Below, piece after piece: positions 18,411-30,246 of a stretch of 64,000 nt of DNA. The stretch's first letter is position 1. Every line of letters starts with the position of its first letter. Below the pieces are notes generated by a model. The model made no database searches. It saw only the letters and a program-made list of their open reading frames with translations, and was not told the origin of the DNA. This DNA comes from Methylocystis iwaonis (GTDB lineage: Bacteria; Pseudomonadota; Alphaproteobacteria; Rhizobiales; Beijerinckiaceae), in the NCBI RefSeq assembly GCF_027925385.1, contig NZ_AP027142.1, forward strand, positions 3,496,501-3,560,500, in the 5' to 3' direction. Position numbers and translations under genes: made by a program.

Positions 18411-18797
18411 TTAGGCGTTCGCTTGCGCTTCGACTTCGCGCACGATGATCGTGAGGTTCGAGAAGGGCTTCTCGACCCGGCTCGCGCGGCCGCGGGCGCG
18501 GGCGTGGAAGCGCTTCATGACCAGCGCCTTGCCGACATAGGCCTGGGCGACGATCAGATCGTCGACGTCGAGGCCGTGATTGTTCTCGGCGTTGGCGATG
18601 GCGCTTTCCAGCGTCTTCTTCACCTCATGCGCAATGCGCTTGCGGGAAAACTCGAGATCGGCAAGCGCGCGGTCGACCTTCTTGCCGCGGATGAGCTGGG
18701 CAAGAAGATTGAGCTTTTGCGGCGACACGCGGATCATGCGCGCGACGGCCCGCGCTTCATTCTCCGCGACGTGGGGCGGATTAGCCTCTTTGGACAT
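18411..18797 (-). CDS. rplV: 50S ribosomal protein L22
   Basis: 128 residues: [61 protein letters not shown] is the L22 core, and the beta-hairpin ([24 protein letters not shown]) reaches into the exit tunnel, where macrolide-resistance changes occur in other species. It lies three bases after rpsS. Confidence 0.98.
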   Translation of the reverse strand: MSKEANPPHVAENEARAVARMIRVSPQKLNLLAQLIRGKKVDRALADLEFSRKRIAHEVKKTLESAIANAENNHGLDVDDLIVAQAYVGKALVMKRFHARARGRASRVEKPFSNLTIIVREVEAQANA

Positions 18798-18800
18798 TTC

Positions 18801-19079
18801 TTAGCCCCTCTTCGCCTTCTTGTCCGCCGCGTGGCCGTGGAAGGTGCGCGTCGGAGCAAATTCGCCGAACTTGTGCCCGATCATGTCTTCGCTGACATTC
18901 ACAGGAATATGCTTCTGGCCGTTGTGCACGCCGAAGGTCAATCCGACGAACTGGGGCAGAATGGTGGAGCGGCGGCTCCAGATTTTGATAACTTCGGAGC
19001 GGCCGGAGGCGCGCGAGGTTTCCGCCTTCTTCAGCAGATAGCCGTCGACGAACGGGCCTTTCCAAATCGAGCGAGCCAT
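18801..19079 (-). CDS. rpsS: 30S ribosomal protein S19
   Basis: 92 residues: [19 protein letters not shown] and the block [56 protein letters not shown]19 lies in the 30S head with S13. Gaps to rplB and rplV are three bases each. Confidence 0.98.
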   Translation of the reverse strand: MARSIWKGPFVDGYLLKKAETSRASGRSEVIKIWSRRSTILPQFVGLTFGVHNGQKHIPVNVSEDMIGHKFGEFAPTRTFHGHAADKKAKRG

Positions 19080-19082
19080 GGA

Positions 19083-19922
19083 TTAGCCCTTCTTCTTGCG
19101 ATTGTGCCGCGAGGACACAATGAAACGGTCGGTGGACTTGTTGCTGCGGGTCTTCTTGCCCTTGGTCGGCTTGCCCCAGGGCGTGACCGGATGACGGCCG
19201 CCAGAGGTGCGGCCTTCACCGCCGCCGTGCGGATGGTCGATCGGGTTCATGGTGACGCCGCGGTTATGCGGGCGACGGCCAAGCCAGCGCGAACGACCGG
19301 CCTTGCCGATCGAGGTGTTCATGTGGTCGGGGTTCGACACCGCGCCGATGGTGGCGAAGCACTGGCCGTGAACCAGGCGCTGCTCACCCGAGTTCAGGCG
19401 GAGGATGACGTAACCCTGGTCGCGGCCGACGATCTGGGCGTAGGTGCCCGCCGAACGCGCGATCGCGCCGCCTTTGCCGATCTTCATCTCGACATTGTGG
19501 ACGATCGTGCCGACCGGGATATTGGCGATCGGCATCGCATTGCCCGGTTTCACGTCGACCTGATTGCCGGCGACCACCGAATCGCCGACCGACAGACGTT
19601 GCGGGGCGAGGATGTAAGCCAGCGTGTCGTCCGCATAGCGGATGAGCGCGATGAAGGCCGTGCGGTTCGGATCATATTCCAGACGCTCGACCTTGCCGAC
19701 GACATCGAGCTTACGACGCTTGAAGTCGACGAGGCGATAGGTCTGCTTATGTCCGCCGCCACGGAAGCGAACCGTGACGCGGCCGTTATTGTTGCGGCCG
19801 CCCTTGGAGCTCTTGCCCTCGGTGAGGGTTTTGACGGGCTTGCCCTTATAAAGATCGCTGCGGTCGACGATGACGAGCTGGCGAAGGCCCGGCGTGACCG
19901 GCTTGAATGTCTTCAGCGCCAT
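19083..19922 (-). CDS. rplB: 50S ribosomal protein L2
   Basis: 279 residues: [33 protein letters not shown] at the start, [26 protein letters not shown] in the middle, and the peptidyl-transferase-adjacent C-terminus [31 protein letters not shown]. The His in HPHGGG is the conserved residue placed near the catalytic centre. L2 joins the subunits and is a primary 23S binder. Confidence 0.99.
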   Translation of the reverse strand: MALKTFKPVTPGLRQLVIVDRSDLYKGKPVKTLTEGKSSKGGRNNNGRVTVRFRGGGHKQTYRLVDFKRRKLDVVGKVERLEYDPNRTAFIALIRYADDTLAYILAPQRLSVGDSVVAGNQVDVKPGNAMPIANIPVGTIVHNVEMKIGKGGAIARSAGTYAQIVGRDQGYVILRLNSGEQRLVHGQCFATIGAVSNPDHMNTSIGKAGRSRWLGRRPHNRGVTMNPIDHPHGGGEGRTSGGRHPVTPWGKPTKGKKTRSNKSTDRFIVSSRHNRKKKG

Positions 19923-19939
19923 GGTTCTCTAAGCCTTCC

Positions 19940-20236
19940 TTACAGTCCGGTCGTCACGTCGATCTTGTGCCCTTCGGCAAGCGTCACGACGGCCTTCTTG
20001 ACGTCGCTCTGCTGGCCGCGCACGCCGCGGAACGCCTTCACCTTGCCCTTGCGGACAAGCGTGTTCACGGATTCGACCTTCACGTCGAAGAGACCCTCGA
20101 CCGCCGCCTTGATCTGCGGCTTGGTCGCGGTCTTGGCGACCTTGAAGACCACCTTGTTGTTCTCGGAGGCGATGGTCGCCTTCTCGGTGATGACCGGGGC
20201 GACGATCACGTCGTAATGGCGCACGTCCTTGCTCAT
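19940..20236 (-). CDS. rplW: 50S ribosomal protein L23
   Basis: 98 residues: [55 protein letters not shown] is the L23 fold. L23 is the docking point for trigger factor and SRP at the tunnel exit. Its start overlaps the rplD stop by four bases (ATGA). Confidence 0.98.
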   Translation of the reverse strand: MSKDVRHYDVIVAPVITEKATIASENNKVVFKVAKTATKPQIKAAVEGLFDVKVESVNTLVRKGKVKAFRGVRGQQSDVKKAVVTLAEGHKIDVTTGL

Positions 20237-20853
20237 TTCAGGCGCGCCTCCAGCGCGTCCACCGCTTCGCGGGTCAGGACCAGCTTTTCGCGACGGATGA
20301 TGTCGTAAACATTGACGCCCTCGACCGGCAGCACGTCGATCAGCGGGATGTTACGGGCGGCAAGCGCGAAATTCTGCTGCGGCGCGCCGCCGACGATGAT
20401 GATCGCATTCTGCAGGCCGGTCTTGGCGAAGCCGGAGGCGAGAACCTTCGTCTTGGCGGCTTCGAGCTCGGCCTTTTCCCAGACGATGATGCCGCCGTCC
20501 TTGGCCTTGGCCGAGAGGGCGTGCTTCAGCGCGAGGGTGCGGACCTTCTTCGGCAGGTCGTGCTCATGGCTGCGCACGAGCGGGCCGAAAGCGCGGCCGC
20601 CGCCGCGGAACTGCGGCACGCGGGCGGAGCCGTGACGGGCGCCGCCGGTGCCCTTCTGCTTATACATCTTCTTGCCGGTGCGGGCGATATCCGCGCGGTT
20701 CTTCACCGCATGGGTGCCGGCGCGGCGCTTGGCGAGCTGCCAGCGGATCATCCGGTGGATGAGGTCCGTGCGCGGCTCCAGGCCAAAAATCTCATCGGAA
20801 AGTTCGATCGAACCGGCCGCCTGGCCGTCGAACGACGTGACGTCGATCTTCAC
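20233..20853 (-). CDS. rplD: 50S ribosomal protein L4
   Basis: 206 residues: [47 protein letters not shown] is the extended loop lining the exit tunnel. L4 is the autogenous regulator of the S10 operon in E. coli. It lies three bases after rplC. Confidence 0.98.
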   Translation of the reverse strand: MKIDVTSFDGQAAGSIELSDEIFGLEPRTDLIHRMIRWQLAKRRAGTHAVKNRADIARTGKKMYKQKGTGGARHGSARVPQFRGGGRAFGPLVRSHEHDLPKKVRTLALKHALSAKAKDGGIIVWEKAELEAAKTKVLASGFAKTGLQNAIIIVGGAPQQNFALAARNIPLIDVLPVEGVNVYDIIRREKLVLTREAVDALEARLK

Positions 20854-20856
20854 GGC

Positions 20857-21573
20857 TCAGTCCTCCTTGTTTTCTTCTTGAGCGGGAGCGGCGGCGTCGG
20901 CAAGGCGGAACTTGCCCGGCTGCGGCGCGTCTGAGGGGAGCGCGCGCTTGACGGCGTCGCGGACATAAATCCAGCCGCCGGCGACGCCCGGAACGGCGCC
21001 TTCGACGAGCAGCAGGCCGCGCTCGACGTCGGTCTGCACGACGCGCAGATTCTGCGTGGTCACGCGGTCGACGCCCATATGGCCAGCCATCTTCTTGTTC
21101 TTGAAGGTCTTACCGGGATCCTGACGGCCGCCGGTCGAACCATGCGAACGATGCGAGATCGACACGCCGTGCGACGCGCGCAGACCGCCGAAGCCCCAAC
21201 GCTTCATCGGGCCGGCGAAGCCCTTACCCGTCGTGGTGCCCGTCACGTCGACGAACTGACCGACAACGAAGTGATCCGCCGTGATCTCGGCGCCGACGGG
21301 AAGCAGCGCTTCCTCGTTCACGCGGAACTCGGCGAGCTTCAGCTTCGGCTCGACCTTCGCCGCGGCGAAGCGCGTGCGCTCGGCCTTCGACACATTCTTC
21401 ACCTTGGCGCGGCCGATGCCGAGCTGAACGGCGGTGTAGCCGTTCTTCTCCTTGGTCCGCTGAGCGACGACTTGGCAGCCGTCCAGCTTCAGGACCGTGA
21501 CCGGCACATGCTCGCCCGCCTCTGTGAAGACGCGGGTCATTCCGACCTTTTGCGCGATGACGCCCGACCGCAT
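20857..21573 (-). CDS. rplC: 50S ribosomal protein L3
   Basis: 238 residues: [16 protein letters not shown] at the start and the central [56 protein letters not shown] loop near the peptidyl-transferase centre. The C-terminal 30 residues are an acidic tail. The ATG at 21573 is preferred over a TTG at 21579; GAAGGA lies upstream. Confidence 0.98.
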   Translation of the reverse strand: MRSGVIAQKVGMTRVFTEAGEHVPVTVLKLDGCQVVAQRTKEKNGYTAVQLGIGRAKVKNVSKAERTRFAAAKVEPKLKLAEFRVNEEALLPVGAEITADHFVVGQFVDVTGTTTGKGFAGPMKRWGFGGLRASHGVSISHRSHGSTGGRQDPGKTFKNKKMAGHMGVDRVTTQNLRVVQTDVERGLLLVEGAVPGVAGGWIYVRDAVKRALPSDAPQPGKFRLADAAAPAQEENKED

Positions 21574-21628
21574 GTTCAATATTCCTTCGCGAAGCGGCGG
21601 CCTCTAAAGCGCGCCGCCCAATCCGTTC

Positions 21629-21937
21629 TTAGAGCTTGATCTCGACGTCGACGCCGGCGGCGAGATCGAGCTTCATCAGCGCATCCACCGTCTGCGGGGT
21701 GGGATCGACGATGTCGAGAACGCGCTTATGCGTTCTGATCTCAAACTGTTCGCGCGACTTCTTGTCGATGTGGGGCGAACGGTTCACCGTGAACTTCTCG
21801 ATCTTGGTCGGCAGCGGAATCGGGCCACGAACCTGAGCGCCGGTGCGCTTCGCCGTGGAGACGATCTCCTTGGTCGACGTGTCGAGAATCCGGTGATCGA
21901 ACGCCTTCAAGCGAATCCGGATATTTTGACCGTTCAT
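21629..21937 (-). CDS. rpsJ: 30S ribosomal protein S10
   Basis: 102 residues: [76 protein letters not shown]10 (NusE) lies in the 30S head and also joins NusB in antitermination. The 115-bp gap from tuf contains palindromic repeats that the longer reading frame (to 22015) runs through, so the start at 21937 is used. Confidence 0.98.
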   Translation of the reverse strand: MNGQNIRIRLKAFDHRILDTSTKEIVSTAKRTGAQVRGPIPLPTKIEKFTVNRSPHIDKKSREQFEIRTHKRVLDIVDPTPQTVDALMKLDLAAGVDVEIKL

Positions 21938-21949
21938 TGCTTCATCCTT

Positions 21950-22045
21950 TGGGACCGCGATCCAGGAAGATCGCTTCTGGATCGCGAGCCTTCCGACTCG
22001 CGATCGTTTTTTCACAAGCGAGCCAGAAGGCTCGCGGTCCAGATC
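21950..22045. repeat. Palindromic repeat cluster in the tuf-rpsJ gap
   Basis: GGGACCGCGATCCAG (21950-21964) is matched by CTCGCGGTCCAG-type sequence at 22031-22042. Inside are GATCGC/GCGATC arms, a T-run GTTTTTTC near 22006-22013, and GCGAGCCAGAAGGCTCGC at 22018-22035. The last part is a variant of the repeats at 5412 and 28362. Confidence 0.65.
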
Positions 22046-22052
22046 CGCTCAA

Positions 22053-23243
22053 TTACTCGATGATCGAAGCGACGACGCCCGCGCCGACCGTGCGGCCGCC
22101 TTCGCGGATAGCGAAGCGCAGCTTCTCTTCCATGGCGACCGGAACGATCAGAGCCACTTCCATCGTGACGTTATCGCCCGGCATCACCATCTCGACGCCC
22201 TCGGGGAGCGTCACAATGCCGGTCACATCCGTCGTGCGGAAGTAGAACTGCGGACGATAGTTGGTGAAGAACGGCGTATGACGGCCGCCTTCTTCCTTGG
22301 TGAGGATATACGCCTCAGCCTTGAACTTCGTATGCGGCTTCACCGAACCCGGCTTGCACAGAACCTGGCCGCGCTCGACGTCCTCGCGCTTCGTGCCGCG
22401 CAGCAGGCAGCCGACGTTGTCGCCCGCCTCGCCCTGATCGAGCAGCTTGCGGAACATTTCGACGCCGGTCACCGTCGTCTTGGTCGTCGGACGGATGCCG
22501 ACGATCTCGACTTCCTCGCCGACCTTCACCACGCCGCGCTCGATGCGGCCCGTCACCACCGTGCCGCGGCCCGAGATCGAGAACACGTCCTCGACCGGCA
22601 TCAGGAAGGGCTGATCCTTCGGACGCTCCGGCTGCGGGATGTAGCGATCGACTTCCTGCATCAGCTTCAGGATCGCGTCATGGCCAATCTCGGGATTCTT
22701 GTTCTCGAGCGCGCACAGCGCGGAACCCTTGACGATCGGAATGTCGTCGCCGGGGAAGTCATACTTCGAGAGAAGCTCGCGAACTTCGAGCTCGACGAGC
22801 TCGAGCAGCTCCGGATCGTCGACCATGTCGACCTTGTTGAGGAACACGACGAGCGCCGGCACGCCGACCTGGCGGGCGAGCAGAATGTGCTCGCGGGTCT
22901 GCGGCATCGGGCCGTCGGCGGCGGAGCACACGAGGATCGCGCCGTCCATCTGCGCCGCGCCGGTGATCATGTTCTTCACATAGTCGGCGTGGCCGGGGCA
23001 GTCGACGTGGGCGTAGTGGCGGTTCTGCGTCTCATATTCGACGTGCGCCGTCGAAATGGTGATGCCGCGCGCCTTCTCTTCCGGAGCCTTGTCGATCTGA
23101 TCGTAGGCCGTGAACGTCGCCCCGCCCGTCTCCGCCAGAACCTTGGTGATCGCCGCCGTCAAAGACGTCTTGCCGTGGTCGACGTGCCCGATCGTCCCGA
23201 TGTTGCAGTGCGGCTTGGTGCGCGAGAATTTTTCCTTGGCCAT
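22053..23243 (-). CDS. tuf: Elongation factor Tu
   Basis: 396 residues. GTP-binding motifs GHVDHGKT (residues 19-26), DCPGHADY and NKVD are intact, and the C-terminal barrels end [13 protein letters not shown]-Tu carries aminoacyl-tRNA to the A site. It sits between fusA and rpsJ in the classical str/S10 junction. Many alphaproteobacteria have a second tuf; only this copy is in the window. Confidence 0.99.
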   Translation of the reverse strand: MAKEKFSRTKPHCNIGTIGHVDHGKTSLTAAITKVLAETGGATFTAYDQIDKAPEEKARGITISTAHVEYETQNRHYAHVDCPGHADYVKNMITGAAQMDGAILVCSAADGPMPQTREHILLARQVGVPALVVFLNKVDMVDDPELLELVELEVRELLSKYDFPGDDIPIVKGSALCALENKNPEIGHDAILKLMQEVDRYIPQPERPKDQPFLMPVEDVFSISGRGTVVTGRIERGVVKVGEEVEIVGIRPTTKTTVTGVEMFRKLLDQGEAGDNVGCLLRGTKREDVERGQVLCKPGSVKPHTKFKAEAYILTKEEGGRHTPFFTNYRPQFYFRTTDVTGIVTLPEGVEMVMPGDNVTMEVALIVPVAMEEKLRFAIREGGRTVGAGVVASIIE

Positions 23244-23290
23244 TGCCGTGCTCCTTTAGAGAGTTCCGTTTAACCCGTGCGTTCGTGAGA

Positions 23291-25366
<2,076 letters not shown>

Positions 25367-25393
25367 GACTATAGTCCTCGTGAGAGCTCGGGC

Positions 25394-25864
25394 TTACCAG
25401 CGATAATGCGAGAAGGCGCGGTTGGCTTCGGCCATGCGGTGCGTGTCTTCGCGCTTCTTCACGGCGGCGCCGCGATTGTTGGAAGCGTCGAGAAGCTCCG
25501 CCGACAGGCGATCGACCATGGTCTTGTCGCTGCGGGCGCGGGCCGCGGTGATGATCCAGCGGATCGCCAGCGCCTGACGGCGCTCGTTGCGCACTTCGAC
25601 CGGCACCTGATAGGTGGCGCCGCCGACGCGGCGGGAACGGACCTCGATCGCCGGCGCAACATTGTCCAGCGCCTGACGGAAGATCGCCAGCGGATCGCTC
25701 TTGGCCTTCGACTCGACCTGGTCGAGCGCGCCGTAAACGATCGCTTCCGCGACCGACTTCTTGCCGTCGTACATGATGGAGTTCATGAACTTCGCGAGAA
25801 CGATGTCGCCAAACTTGGCGTCTTCGATGACTTCGCGCTTTTCCGCCCGGTGACGTCTCGACAT
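25394..25864 (-). CDS. rpsG: 30S ribosomal protein S7
   Basis: 156 residues: [51 protein letters not shown] and [29 protein letters not shown]7 nucleates the 3' domain of 16S rRNA and represses the str operon in E. coli. The gap to rpsL is 24 bp. Confidence 0.98.
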   Translation of the reverse strand: MSRRHRAEKREVIEDAKFGDIVLAKFMNSIMYDGKKSVAEAIVYGALDQVESKAKSDPLAIFRQALDNVAPAIEVRSRRVGGATYQVPVEVRNERRQALAIRWIITAARARSDKTMVDRLSAELLDASNNRGAAVKKREDTHRMAEANRAFSHYRW

Positions 25865-25888
25865 GTGTGTCTCCCTACTTCGGCCGGA

Positions 25889-26260
25889 TTACTTCGGACG
25901 CTTCGCGCCGTATTTCGAACGGCGCTGCTTGCGGTCCTTGACGCCCTGCGTGTCGAGCACGCCGCGCAGAATGTGATAGCGAACGCCCGGAAGATCCTTC
26001 ACGCGGCCGCCGCGGATCATGACCACGGAGTGCTCCTGAAGGTTATGGCCTTCGCCAGGAATGTAGCCGATGACCTCGAAGCCATTGGTCAGACGCACCT
26101 TGGCGACTTTACGAAGCGCCGAGTTCGGCTTCTTCGGCGTCGTGGTGTAGACGCGCGTGCACACGCCGCGCTTCTGCGGACAGGCGCCGAGATGGCGGGC
26201 CTTTTCGCGATACGTCTTCGGGTGACGCGGCTTGCGGATCAATTGGCTGATCGTCGGCAT
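25889..26260 (-). CDS. rpsL: 30S ribosomal protein S12
   Basis: 123 residues: [15 protein letters not shown], then [37 protein letters not shown] and [13 protein letters not shown]. The segment PKKPNSA, where streptomycin-resistance changes are known in other species, has the wild-type Lys. AAGGA lies seven to eleven bases before the ATG at 26260, which is preferred to a TTG one codon earlier. It is the first gene of the long translation superoperon. Confidence 0.98.
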   Translation of the reverse strand: MPTISQLIRKPRHPKTYREKARHLGACPQKRGVCTRVYTTTPKKPNSALRKVAKVRLTNGFEVIGYIPGEGHNLQEHSVVMIRGGRVKDLPGVRYHILRGVLDTQGVKDRKQRRSKYGAKRPK

Positions 26261-26699
26261 CAAAAAGTCCTTCGCTTCGCTTCTGACGCGAATGGCGGAT
26301 GTTCGGGTGAACCCGAGAGCGCATTACTTAAAAACGCGCAAACGAGCGAAGCGCCGATGGCCGCAAGGCCAAGGCGCTCCTAACGCAGAGGACCCCGAGA
26401 GACCCGGGATCGTGCCTTCCTGTCCGTCGCCGCAAAGCGACGGGATGATTACCAAACCGACCGAAGCCGGTCTTTACTGGCGGTCACAGGCAAGGCGACA
26501 GCGTTTAAGTTCGGAAGATCGAGAGCGAGGCGCTCATCAACGGCGTGAACTTACGGCCTGTCGAAAGTGGGCGGAAACTAATCGCGGCTCGCCATCGCGT
26601 CAAGCGAAGATTCAGCGGAAACCAAGAAAAAATCGGCTGTGGCGGCATGCCCGGCGCAAATGTCTTTCTCCGCAAACGCCGCGACGTGGTTTTACCTTA
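26261..26699. other. 439-bp upstream region of the translation superoperon
   Basis: There is no convincing gene on either strand. It should contain the promoter and leader of rpsL. Short hairpins are visible (for example GACCGGCTTCGGTC on the minus strand near 26460-26476 and a GGCCTTGCGGCC palindrome near 26363-26374). A sigma-70-like promoter candidate is listed separately. Confidence 0.6.
26575..26603 (-). promoter_or_regulatory. Candidate sigma-70 promoter for the rpsL superoperon
   Basis: On the minus strand TTGACG (26603-26598) and TAGTTT (26580-26575) are separated by 17 bp. A start near 26568 would give a leader of about 300 nt before rpsL. The match is by eye only. Confidence 0.4.
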
Positions 26700-27974
26700 T
26701 CAAAGGCCAAACCCGAATGTTGAAATTGCAAGCAATAGAACGGCAAACGTCATCGCGGCCGTAGCAATCCAGCCGAGCGCCGAAAGCCATTTCGGCGAAA
26801 CATGAGCGCCCATCGCTCGCGCATTTCCGGAGACGATCATCATCGCAAACAGGAAGGGCGGCGCAATGATCCCGTTCAGCACCGCCGTCCACAAGAGCAT
26901 CTGCATCGGCGGTATCGAGGTGAAATCCAGCGCCGCGCCCAAAAGCGTTGCAATGATCACGATCCCATAGAAGCCCGGCGCGCGGGCGAAGGGCGCCTCC
27001 AGACTGAATTTTCCGCCGATAACGTCGCTGACCGCATAGGCTGCGGAGCCGGCGAGAACGGGAATGGCCAACAAGCCCGTGCCAATGATGCCGAGCGCAA
27101 AAAGAAAGAAAGCGAAGTCGCCGGCGAGCGGCCGCAGGGCTTCCGCTGCTTGCGCCGCCGTGTCGATGCCCGAGACGCCATGGGCGTTGAGCGTCGCGGC
27201 GGTCGTCAGCATGATAAAAAAGGCGACAAGATTTGAGAGGATGACGCCGACGCCCGTATCGAAGCGCAACCGCCGCAACTCTCTGCGCGCGGAGGCGTCG
27301 CGTAAGGGGCCCTTGTGCCCCACCCTCATTTCCTCGATCTCCTGCGCGGCCTGCCAGACGAAAAGATAGGGGCTGATGGTCGTGCCGAGCACGGCGACGA
27401 CCATCATCATCGCCTCGCGGCCCCAGCCGACATTTGGCAGAAGGGCGCCGCGCAAGGCGGCGCGCCAGTCGATCTCCACGGCAAAGGCGGCCGCCACATA
27501 GGTGAAGAGCGCGAGCGTCGACCAGCGCAGGAAGCCCGCATAGCGCCGGTAGGGCACGAGGACCTGAGCGAGAAGGCCGGCCGCGCCGAAGGCCAACGCA
27601 TAGTTGCGCTGGGAGCCCTGCAGAATCAGCTTCAGCGCTTCGCCCATGGCGGCGAGATCGGCGGCGATATTGGCGACATTGGCGACGAGCATCAGCACGA
27701 CGAGCCCGTGCGCCACGCCTCTCGGCAAATGCGCGCGTGCATTGGCGACGACGCCCGCGCCTGTTATCCGGCCGATGCGGGCGCTCACGAGCTGCGCGGC
27801 GAGCATCAGCGGCGTCGTCAGCATCACGGCCCAAAGCAAGCCATAACCGAAAGCGGCGCCGGCCTGCGAATAGGTCGCGACCCCGGAAGGGTCGTCGTCC
27901 GCAGCGCCGGCGACGAGGCCGGGGCCGAGAAGCTTGCGCCAGCCTGGCGTCGCCGCCTTTTTGTTTTCCGTCAA
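26700..27974 (-). CDS. Nramp-related metal ion transporter with altered metal-site motifs
   Basis: 424 residues with about 11 hydrophobic helices in the LeuT-like Nramp arrangement. TM1 contains DDDPSGVATYSQAGA (residues 26-40) where classical MntH/Nramp has DPGN, and TM6 contains GTTISPYLFVWQAAQE (197-211) where classical members have the Met-bearing A-M-P-H type motif. The absent Met suggests a different ion preference from Mn/Fe; Mg-type or aluminium-type relatives also lack it. The substrate is therefore not assigned. It is upstream of, and co-directional with, rpsL but separated by 439 bp. The DUF465 gene is divergent. Confidence 0.82.
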   Translation of the reverse strand: MTENKKAATPGWRKLLGPGLVAGAADDDPSGVATYSQAGAAFGYGLLWAVMLTTPLMLAAQLVSARIGRITGAGVVANARAHLPRGVAHGLVVLMLVANVANIAADLAAMGEALKLILQGSQRNYALAFGAAGLLAQVLVPYRRYAGFLRWSTLALFTYVAAAFAVEIDWRAALRGALLPNVGWGREAMMMVVAVLGTTISPYLFVWQAAQEIEEMRVGHKGPLRDASARRELRRLRFDTGVGVILSNLVAFFIMLTTAATLNAHGVSGIDTAAQAAEALRPLAGDFAFFLFALGIIGTGLLAIPVLAGSAAYAVSDVIGGKFSLEAPFARAPGFYGIVIIATLLGAALDFTSIPPMQMLLWTAVLNGIIAPPFLFAMMIVSGNARAMGAHVSPKWLSALGWIATAAMTFAVLLLAISTFGFGL

Positions 27975-28098
27975 TTAAATGCCTCGCTTGCGCGCTTTCG
28001 CCGCAGGACCCGAGGGCTTGGGCTTTGCCCTTGCCGGCCGGTAAAACTGGTTGGGAGACGCACAAGGCGTCGCGCGCTTAATTAAGAGGGAGAGAAAA

Positions 28099-28338
28099 AT
28101 GAGCCATGTCGCGCATGAACTACACGAAGAGTTTCCCGAGAAGGCGCAGGCCATCCACGCGCTAAAGGCCAGCAACGCGCATTTCGCGCGTCTTGCCGAA
28201 GAGTATCACAGCCTCAACCGCACGATTCATCGCATGGAGACGGAGGTCGAGCCGGCGGACGACGCGGCCGTCGAGGCGCTGAAAAAGAAGCGCCTGGCGT
28301 TGAAGGATGAGATTGCGGGTCTGATGGCCGGGCTCTGA
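28099..28338 (+). CDS. DUF465 (YdcH-like) small coiled-coil protein
   Basis: 79 residues, nearly all helical: FPEKAQAIHALKASNAHFARLAEEYHSLNRTIHRMETEVEPADDAAVEALKKKRLALKDEIAGLM. The second helix pair with LKKKRLALKDEI is the DUF465 hallmark; the family has no proven function. GAGGGAGAG lies just upstream of the ATG at 28099. It is divergent from the Nramp-like gene and followed by a strong hairpin terminator. Confidence 0.88.
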   Translation: MSHVAHELHEEFPEKAQAIHALKASNAHFARLAEEYHSLNRTIHRMETEVEPADDAAVEALKKKRLALKDEIAGLMAGL

Positions 28339-28360
28339 CACGGCTGGAGGCGAAGACACG

Positions 28361-28426
28361 AGCGCGCCTGAAGGCGCGCGGTCCGGGGGCGCGCGCTTGG
28401 ACCGCGCGCCTTCAGGCGCGCTTTTT
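28361..28426. terminator. 24-bp perfect inverted repeat with T-run, terminator of the DUF465 gene
   Basis: The arms 28361-28384 and 28399-28422 are perfect reverse complements, with a 14-nt loop and then TTTTT on the plus strand (28422-28426). The arm contains CCTGAAGGCGCGCGGTCC, linking it to the repeats at 5412 and 22018, so a mobile palindrome seems to serve as terminator. On the opposite strand it lies just beyond the HugZ-like gene. Confidence 0.85.
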
Positions 28427-28434
28427 AACTTGCA

Positions 28435-29187
28435 TCAACTGCGCGAAACCTGCGCCAGCTCGACCAGCATCCGCCGCGCTTCCTCCGCCGTCTCCACGGC
28501 TCTGGGAAAGGCCACCCGCGCCGTTTCGTCGCCGCTGACGAGGTCGAGCCCCTCGGGGTCGATCCCGCTTGCCCGCCATTGGCCGGGCTTGGCCCCGGCG
28601 AGCTTCTGCGCATAGAGCGCCAGCGCGTCACCGTGGTCGGCGTTCATATGCTGGAGGATGTCTTCCTCGGCGGCGATCAGCGCCTCGGCGCTGTCGATTT
28701 TCGTCAAAAGCGGCACAGGGCCGAAATCCGCCGCCCGGGCGAAGCCGCCGTTGAGATGCACGGCCTCGATCTCCGCCCGCCAGAAAGAAAAGTCGGGAAA
28801 ATCGGCGTAGAGCTGCGCCTTCGGGTTGCGGCGTAAAAATCGCCCGCGCGCCGCAGGGCTTTGCGTGCGCGCGGCGCGGGCGACGAGCGTCAGGCGCGGA
28901 TGCGCCATCGGGTCGCCCCGCCCGCCCTGGGCCAGGAGCAGCGAGCAGCGCCCGTCCCGCTCGAGATTGCGCGTGTGCTGGGCCAGCTTCGACAGGAGGA
29001 GGATCGGCGTCCCGTCGTAATCCGTGGCGATGGCGGTCAAAGTCGCAAAGGGGGCGCCGCTTTCGGTCAATGTGGCCAGGGTGGCGGTTCGGATCGCGCG
29101 CAAAAGCCGCTTGGATTCACCCACCGGATCGAAGGCCGGATCCTGCCGAGGATCGCGCGGCGGCGCGGTATTATTTTCTAGCGTCAT
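28435..29187 (-). CDS. HugZ-like heme/flavin-fold protein with DUF2470 domain
   Basis: 250 residues. The N-terminal half has a pyridoxamine-phosphate-oxidase-like split barrel (ATLATLTESGAPFATLTAIATDYDGTPILLLSKLAQHTRNLERDGRCSLLL). The C-terminal half is a DUF2470 helical domain with HMNADHGDALALYAQ, whose His/Asp pattern is conserved in HugZ/HutZ proteins. Family members bind or break down heme (HugZ) or bind FMN; which applies here cannot be told. The iron link would fit the FTR1 operon at 56 kb, but that is only an inference. Confidence 0.8.
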   Translation of the reverse strand: MTLENNTAPPRDPRQDPAFDPVGESKRLLRAIRTATLATLTESGAPFATLTAIATDYDGTPILLLSKLAQHTRNLERDGRCSLLLAQGGRGDPMAHPRLTLVARAARTQSPAARGRFLRRNPKAQLYADFPDFSFWRAEIEAVHLNGGFARAADFGPVPLLTKIDSAEALIAAEEDILQHMNADHGDALALYAQKLAGAKPGQWRASGIDPEGLDLVSGDETARVAFPRAVETAEEARRMLVELAQVSRS

Positions 29188-29532
29188 GATTTTGCCCGCA
29201 TTTCTAACTCAAAAAGGCGCCGGGTCGCATTGCCGACCAAATGTGTATATAAGAGAGGCGCAAGGCTGTCGCAGACTGGAGCGGGTTCGAAAGACGCGCT
29301 CGAGAGATGAACAGGCGCCTCCTCGATGCGCATTAGGCGTTTTTGGCCGTTGTATCGGCCACATTTCAGCCGCGATGGGCCGGGACTCTGATCGGATCGA
29401 GAAAAACCGCAGAGTCGCCGGGCGTTACGGACGGCGTCGCCCGAAAGCATGGGCGCTGCCGGAGCTTTCGCGGATCCTGGAGGATCAGCGAGCGCCGCAA
29501 GCGCCCATCGCCGCCAACAGCAAAGGATGCTC
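29188..29532. other. 345-bp divergent control region between the HugZ-like gene and chvI
   Basis: No credible gene is present; short open frames are shadows without family resemblance. It contains a TGTATATAAGAG motif near 29251-29262 that could serve as a -10 region on either strand, and an AAAGGA just before the chvI start. Confidence 0.5.
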
Positions 29533-30231
29533 ATGCCGACCATCGCTCTCGTCGACGACGATCGCAACATCCTGACCTCGGTTTCCATCGCGCTCGAGGG
29601 CGAGGGCTATCGCGTTCAGACCTACACGGACGGCGTCCAAGCGCTCGACGGCTTGCGCGCCAATCCGCCCGATCTTGCCATCTTCGACATAAAGATGCCG
29701 CGCATGGACGGGATGGAGCTTCTGCGTCGCTTGCGGCAGAAATCGGACCTTCCGGTGATTTTTCTCACCTCGAAGGACGAGGAGATCGATGAGCTCTTCG
29801 GCCTCAAAATGGGCGCCGACGACTTCATCCATAAGCCCTTCTCGCAGCGCCTCCTCGTCGAGCGCGTGAAGGCGATCCTGCGCCGCGCCAACCCGAAGGA
29901 AGCCGCTGCGCAAAAGGAAACCGAAGCCAAGGTTCTGGAGCGCGGCGCGCTGGTGATGGACCCCGAGCGCCACACCTGCACCTGGAAGGGCGACCCTGTG
30001 GTGCTCACCGTGACGGAGTTCCTGATCCTGCAATCGCTGGCGCAGCGCCCGGGCGTGGTGAAGAGCCGCAATGCGCTGATGGACGCCGCCTATGACGATC
30101 AGGTCTATGTCGACGATCGCACCATCGACAGCCACATCAAACGGCTGCGCAAGAAGTTCAAGGTGGTCGACACGGATTTCGAGATGATCGAAACGCTCTA
30201 CGGCGTCGGCTATCGCTTCAAGGAAATGTAA
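29533..30231 (+). CDS. chvI: Response regulator ChvI (OmpR class)
   Basis: 232 residues. The receiver domain has phospho-acceptor Asp52 ([12 protein letters not shown]), acidic pocket DDD at 8-10, and conserved T/K ([10 protein letters not shown]). The OmpR winged helix spans about 135-230, with [39 protein letters not shown]. In Rhizobiales ChvI, controlled by ChvG and periplasmic ExoR, governs acid/envelope responses and exopolysaccharide-motility switching. chvG follows after 15 bp. ATG 29533 follows AAAGGA; the upstream in-frame ATG at 29449 adds residues not seen in the family. Confidence 0.94.
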   Translation: MPTIALVDDDRNILTSVSIALEGEGYRVQTYTDGVQALDGLRANPPDLAIFDIKMPRMDGMELLRRLRQKSDLPVIFLTSKDEEIDELFGLKMGADDFIHKPFSQRLLVERVKAILRRANPKEAAAQKETEAKVLERGALVMDPERHTCTWKGDPVVLTVTEFLILQSLAQRPGVVKSRNALMDAAYDDQVYVDDRTIDSHIKRLRKKFKVVDTDFEMIETLYGVGYRFKEM

Positions 30232-30246
30232 CGGGACGCGCAGCCG

